From the NCBI GenBank assembly GCA_003105305.1, contig PQAQ01000089.1, forward strand, positions 1 to 6,500: a stretch of 6,500 nucleotides of DNA, written 5' to 3'. The notes under the pieces are model-generated. The model was not told where the DNA came from, did no database searches, and saw only the letters and a program-made list of their open reading frames with translations. A program made the position numbers and the translations under genes. Shown here piece by piece: positions 6,261 to 6,500 of this stretch. The DNA is from Candidatus Methylomirabilota bacterium (GTDB lineage: Bacteria; Methylomirabilota; Methylomirabilia; Methylomirabilales; Methylomirabilaceae). Every line of letters begins with the position of its first letter. Positions within the stretch are counted from its first letter, which is position 1.

Positions 6261-6500
6261 ATGTGGGCGATCATTGAAAGCGGACGCGATCTGGTCTCCG
6301 CCTTTGTCGACTTCCTGGCGATTTCATCAATCTCGGTGCCGGTGTTGCAGTTCGCTGGGACCATTCTCGTCGCATTTCTGCTCGGTCTGCTTCTCGGGAG
6401 GGTGACAAAACGTGGGGTTCAACCGGCTTCCGGGAACGCTCATGGACGGGAGGCGGATCGTATTTCGTTGGATTTGGATCGTTTGACGCCGCTCGGGCCC
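6261..6500 (+). CDS. Partial hypothetical single-span membrane protein, runs off the window
   Basis: From ATG 6261 the frame stays open for 80 codons to the right edge; an in-frame TAG at 6252 leaves this ATG as the natural start. Residues 4-26 are moderately hydrophobic. Residues 27-46 (P27 to G46, with GTILVAFLLGLLLG at 33-46) form a convincing transmembrane helix. It is followed by the basic RVTKRG, which by the positive-inside rule would place the C-terminal part in the cytoplasm. The rest seen so far (53-80) is polar. The ribosome-binding site is weak (AGGG at 6253-6256). The gene begins 72 nt after the BON gene on the same strand and may be co-transcribed. I recognise no family. The hydrophobic profile supports a real gene, but the full length and homologues are not visible. 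Confidence 0.55.
   Translation, partial: MWAIIESGRDLVSAFVDFLAISSISVPVLQFAGTILVAFLLGLLLGRVTKRGVQPASGNAHGREADRISLDLDRLTPLGP

Noticed and set aside
6158..6364. 68-codon minus-strand frame over the end of the BON gene and the start of the membrane-protein frame
   Set aside because: No known motif and no good ribosome-binding site; the plus-strand frame with a transmembrane helix explains most of the same bases better.
1..6500. Search for CRISPR arrays, insertion sequences, tRNA/rRNA genes, phage genes or toxin-antitoxin pairs
   Set aside because: No regularly spaced repeats, terminal inverted repeats, transposase or RNA-gene signatures were seen; genes are closely packed and ordinary in composition.

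Overview
This 6.5 kb window is gene-dense bacterial DNA of moderately high GC. Signal peptides and a lipoprotein lipobox point to a Gram-negative, free-living organism. The mix of genes and codon use would suit an environmental lineage such as NC10/Methylomirabilis or a deltaproteobacterium-like group, but nothing here fixes the taxon and this is a guess.

Region 1 (1-3908, + strand) is a probable operon of three genes with gaps of 36 and about 23 nt. The first is an aldehyde dehydrogenase, cut by the left edge of the window. The second is a 525-residue protein with two tandem nitroreductase-like domains of the SagB/ThcOx type. The third is an RNase Z-like metallo-beta-lactamase-fold hydrolase that keeps all expected metal ligands. 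No YcaO cyclodehydratase, precursor peptide or transporter lies in the window, so a link to azol(in)e peptide biosynthesis cannot be claimed.

Region 2 (3909-4646, + strand) has a 123-nt leader with a perfect 8-bp hairpin and a 7-bp tandem repeat. It is followed by an exported, methionine-rich, helical protein of the Spy/CpxP type.

Region 3 (4687-5721, - strand) is pdxA, for 4-hydroxythreonine-4-phosphate dehydrogenase of vitamin B6 synthesis. It converges on the Spy-like gene. The three metal-binding histidines are kept, but the substrate-contacting histidine of the GHTE motif reads glutamine.

Region 4 (5722-6500) starts with a 140-nt divergent control region. It is followed by a small BON-domain lipoprotein gene (+ strand) and then the start of a small membrane-protein reading frame that runs off the right edge.

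The genes mostly look like metabolism and envelope maintenance, and I see no mobile element, CRISPR array or RNA gene. The points most worth following are the complementary loss of FMN-site motifs between the two halves of the SagB-like protein, the PdxA His-to-Gln change, and the hairpin leader of the Spy-like gene.
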